Shown: positions 16,065 through 18,130 of the stretch, in pieces
Layout: each line of letters starts with the position of its first letter
Position numbering within the stretch: the stretch's first letter is position 1
NCBI GenBank assembly: GCA_028290305.1
Contig: JAQGKC010000463.1
Span: forward strand, 1-18,130
Source of the DNA: Bradyrhizobium sp.
GTDB lineage: Bacteria > Pseudomonadota > Alphaproteobacteria > Rhizobiales > Xanthobacteraceae
Direction: 5' to 3'
DNA: 18,130 nucleotides
Made by a program: the position numbers and the translations under genes
Notes under the pieces: generated by a model
What the model was told of the DNA's origin: nothing
What the model saw: the letters and a program-made list of their open reading frames with translations, nothing else
Databases searched by the model: none

Positions 16065-17738
16065 TTATTGCGCAGCGGGACGATTGGCTTCGCCAGCGGC
16101 GGACTTTTCGGACGTCACCGCGGCCGCAGGCTCGTTCAAGGCCCTGGTCGCGGGAACATCCTGCTGGTCCGAAGCTTTTTCAGCGGCAGGCGTATTCGAA
16201 GCCGCCGCGACAGGCATTGCTGGCGCCGTGCTGACGGCCGTGACCGCTGCAAAAGCATCCGCTTCGCCGGCGCCAAACAGATCATCACGGCCCGGGGTTC
16301 CGAGATCGCGGGCGGTTTTCATCAGCACCGCGCGAACGTCATCCGGCTTCAAGGCAGGATTACGTTCCAGTACCAGGGCTGCGAGACCGCTGATGTAGGC
16401 GGCGGAAAACGAGGTACCGGACGTCATCTGATATTTACCGTCCGGCGCCGGCAGGAAGATATCGACGCCCGGAGCGGCAACAGCGATATAGCCGCCGCGG
16501 TTCGATGCCGTAAACAGCCTGTCCTGGGCATCGGTAGCGCTGACCGCAATCACGTTTGCGTTGGCAGCAGGATATAGCGGCGGCGATTTCGGTCCGGCAT
16601 TGCCGCTCGCCGCAACCATCACAATGCCCTTCGCGGCTAACGCGGCGATACCGCGTTCGATCAACCCATCTTTCGGACCGGCAAAGCTCATATTGATGAT
16701 CTGCGCGCCGTGCGCCGACGCGTAATCGAGTCCTTTCAGGATGACGAACGACGTGCTTTCCGCGCCGTTCCGCGCCACGCCGAACGCGCGGATCGCCAAA
16801 ATCCTCGCCGCCGGCGCACTCCCCATCAGCCGCGCATGCGCCACGATCGCGCCGGCCACACCGGTGCCGTGGACATGCGGACCTTCCTTGCTGCCGAGTG
16901 CATCGAAGCTATCTGCAATCGCGTTTACGAGTTCCGGATGCTTCGCGTCGATACCGGAATCGATCACGGCGATGGTGACGTTGGCGCCGTGGGCCAGCGT
17001 ATGCGCCTCGGGCAATCGAAGTTTCGCGAGCGCGTATTGTGCGGGATCGCCCTCGGTCAATGCCGTCTTCTGGTCCTGCAGCACATAGCGGAAATTCGGC
17101 TGCACCGAGCGAACGCTGGCCTCAGTGGCGAGTTCGCGGCTCGCGGTCTCCACCGAGCGGCGGTCGGTGATGCGGAACAGGCCGATGGTGCCGCCGATAA
17201 GCGGAAAATTCCGCGATTCCAGACGCGCGAGACCGTGGCGCCGTGCCAGTTCGTCAGCCTGCGCATCGGACAGCGAGCCGTCGATCTCGGCCACGAGTTC
17301 GTTGGCGATGGTTCGCAGGTTGAGCGCCGTCTGCGCAGCGTTGCGACGCGGACCGCTCCCCTTGTTTTTGGCCAATGCACCGGCTTTGCCGCCGCCATTG
17401 GCCGACGAAACCGGCTGATCCGAGCATCCGCCGCCGCTGTCTCGATAAGCGCTGCCACAGCCCGGATATGTCCTTAGGTTGGGGGTCGTTCTGTCGATTC
17501 CCGTGACCACTCTACCAACGATGGTCGGGGCAATTCGCGGCGTCACCGTCGGGTTGACCGGCGCCACGGTCGGATTGATGGTCGGAATGCGCGGCTGGAT
17601 GTTGAGGCTGGGCGAGCGCATGATGCTTTGCGCTTGAACCGCCGAGCCGTCGAAATACGCCAACGACAATGCCGCCGCGGTCAACGCCAATACCGCACGC
17701 CGCGCCTTCGTCCGCCCATTGGCACAATCGTGGACCAT
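16065..17738 (-). CDS. Exported subtilisin-family serine protease (S8) with propeptide
   Basis: This 557-residue protein has a signal peptide (hydrophobic core residues about 15-30, cut after VQA, residue 36), then a Pro/Thr-rich region (NPTVAPVNPTVTPRIAPT), a propeptide-like domain at about 142-222 and the S8 core at about 235-505. The triad is intact: D260 (VIDSGID), H290 (HGTGVAGA), S443 (GTSFSAA), plus the oxyanion N380 (AASGN). The tail after 500 is Ala/Pro-rich, without a predicted anchor. The ATG has GAGG 4 nt upstream. It ends at 16065, followed by a likely terminator at 15861-15904. It follows the partial gene at 17837-18130 with a 98-bp gap that contains a repeat. It probably acts in the periplasm or outside the cell. 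Confidence 0.94.
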   Translation of the reverse strand: MVHDCANGRTKARRAVLALTAAALSLAYFDGSAVQAQSIMRSPSLNIQPRIPTINPTVAPVNPTVTPRIAPTIVGRVVTGIDRTTPNLRTYPGCGSAYRDSGGGCSDQPVSSANGGGKAGALAKNKGSGPRRNAAQTALNLRTIANELVAEIDGSLSDAQADELARRHGLARLESRNFPLIGGTIGLFRITDRRSVETASRELATEASVRSVQPNFRYVLQDQKTALTEGDPAQYALAKLRLPEAHTLAHGANVTIAVIDSGIDAKHPELVNAIADSFDALGSKEGPHVHGTGVAGAIVAHARLMGSAPAARILAIRAFGVARNGAESTSFVILKGLDYASAHGAQIINMSFAGPKDGLIERGIAALAAKGIVMVAASGNAGPKSPPLYPAANANVIAVSATDAQDRLFTASNRGGYIAVAAPGVDIFLPAPDGKYQMTSGTSFSAAYISGLAALVLERNPALKPDDVRAVLMKTARDLGTPGRDDLFGAGEADAFAAVTAVSTAPAMPVAAASNTPAAEKASDQQDVPATRALNEPAAAVTSEKSAAGEANRPAAQ

Positions 17739-17748
17739 GCGACCTCGG

Positions 17749-17762
17749 TATGCGCTCGCATA
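17749..17762. repeat. Small inverted repeat at the protease ribosome site
   Basis: TATGCG-CT-CGCATA, a perfect 6-bp inverted repeat, 11 nt from the protease ATG and adjoining its GAGG ribosome site. It overlaps the left arm of the REP-like element, so it may be part of that structure and may influence initiation. Confidence 0.4.
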
Positions 17763-17803
17763 TTCCGCAAAAATGGATACCGGTTTTGCGATCAGAATAC
17801 GCG
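17757..17803. repeat. REP-like palindrome upstream of the protease
   Basis: GCATATTC (17758-17765) with CGCAAAA (17766-17772) pairs with TTTTGCG (17784-17790) and GAATACGC (17795-17802); one mismatch in the outer pair. The core ATGGATACCGG-TTTTGCG recalls the GTGGATACCGGTTTTC repeats common in rhizobial genomes. It lies in the protease leader region. Confidence 0.65.
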
Positions 17804-17836
17804 TAACGGAAATGCTTTAGTGCGAAGCCGCGCGGC

Positions 17837-18130
17837 CTACGGCGTAACTACCGCGAGGCTGACAATCTTTTCGCCTTGCAGCTTGCTCATCAGGCCGGCG
17901 ATTTCATCCTTCGACATCGCCTTATTGCCGAACTGCAACCGGAACATGCCGCCGCGGGCGTCGACGATTGAGGCCTGATAGCTGTCGAGCAGCGCCGTGA
18001 TGTCGGCGACGCGCGCGTCCGGTGCGAACCGCACCAGCGCGCGTGGCGGCGCTTCCGTCCCCAGCGCGCGGGTGACGGGCTCGTTGGTGCTCAGCGACGC
18101 CGTCTGGTACGAGGCGGTCTGGTTCTTCAT
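17837..18130 (-). CDS. C-terminal part of a probable envelope protein, possibly an anti-sigma factor
   Basis: The last 97 codons of a minus-strand gene are visible; the frame stays open to the right edge, where an ATG happens to fall, so the true start may lie outside. The segment begins hydrophilic (MKNQTASYQTASLSTNEPV) and then forms a compact beta-alpha-beta-beta-alpha-beta-like unit: ALVRFAPDARVADITALLDSY, GGMFRLQF, DEIAGLMSKLQGE, IVSLAVV. This resembles the subtilisin-type propeptide in the next gene. The gene precedes the S8 protease by 98 bp on the same strand. In related genomes I recall a sigma factor and anti-sigma factor just upstream of such a protease, but neither is visible here, so anti-sigma identity is inference. 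Confidence 0.6.
   Translation of the reverse strand: MKNQTASYQTASLSTNEPVTRALGTEAPPRALVRFAPDARVADITALLDSYQASIVDARGGMFRLQFGNKAMSKDEIAGLMSKLQGEKIVSLAVVTP

Noticed and set aside
15590..16234. Plus-strand frame of 214 codons across the gap
   Set aside because: It overlaps the 5' end of one minus-strand gene and the 3' end of another, has Arg/Ser-rich shadow composition and no family.

Overview
The window looks like chromosomal DNA of an alphaproteobacterium of the Bradyrhizobium / Rhodopseudomonas group (Nitrobacteraceae). The reasons are the high GC content, a secreted beta-helix protein and a hypothetical protein that resemble families I remember as restricted to that group, and several palindromic elements of types common in those genomes. 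I see no phage, transposase, tRNA, rRNA or CRISPR. The region is mostly housekeeping and metabolic, with a few poorly characterised genes.

Layout. (1) 1-939 (-) is the 5' part of a GT87-like polytopic membrane glycosyltransferase, running off the left edge. (2) 1002-2624 (-) is a HerA/DUF853-type ATPase. A 316-bp divergent gap separates it from two small plus-strand genes: an uncharacterised helical protein (2941-3306) and a DUF4332 helix-hairpin-helix protein (3331-3738). (3) 3842-5560 (+) is a tightly overlapping folate operon, folP-folB-folK. (4) 5655-12191 (+) is a methylmalonyl-CoA mutase locus: small subunit, a GFA-type zinc protein, B12-binding large subunit, a secreted DUF3298-like protein, and the MeaB GTPase chaperone. 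A C15 pyroglutamyl-peptidase-like gene, a cupin and a Tat-exported beta-helix protein follow on the same strand (to 15038). (5) 15091-18130 (-) holds a small lineage-restricted protein, a 437-bp non-coding gap with a probable terminator, an exported subtilisin-family (S8) protease, and the end of an upstream gene whose C-terminal segment resembles the protease's own propeptide.

How the genes work together. The fol genes make the pterin part of tetrahydrofolate. MutA/MutB interconvert methylmalonyl-CoA and succinyl-CoA (propionyl-CoA assimilation), and MeaB protects or reloads the B12 cofactor of the mutase. The right-hand pair looks like a membrane or envelope protein plus an exported protease; an anti-sigma-factor-like regulator is possible but most of that gene lies outside the window.

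Most notable: a 132-bp palindromic repeat lies in frame inside mutA (7265-7396) and would add about 44 residues to a loop of the C-terminal domain. The propeptide-like segment next to the S8 protease (17837-18130) is the best candidate for an undescribed regulatory arrangement. Several other palindromes (8168-8205, 12200-12290, 15044-15077, 17757-17803) belong to typical rhizobial repeat types. Nothing here is a certain novel system.
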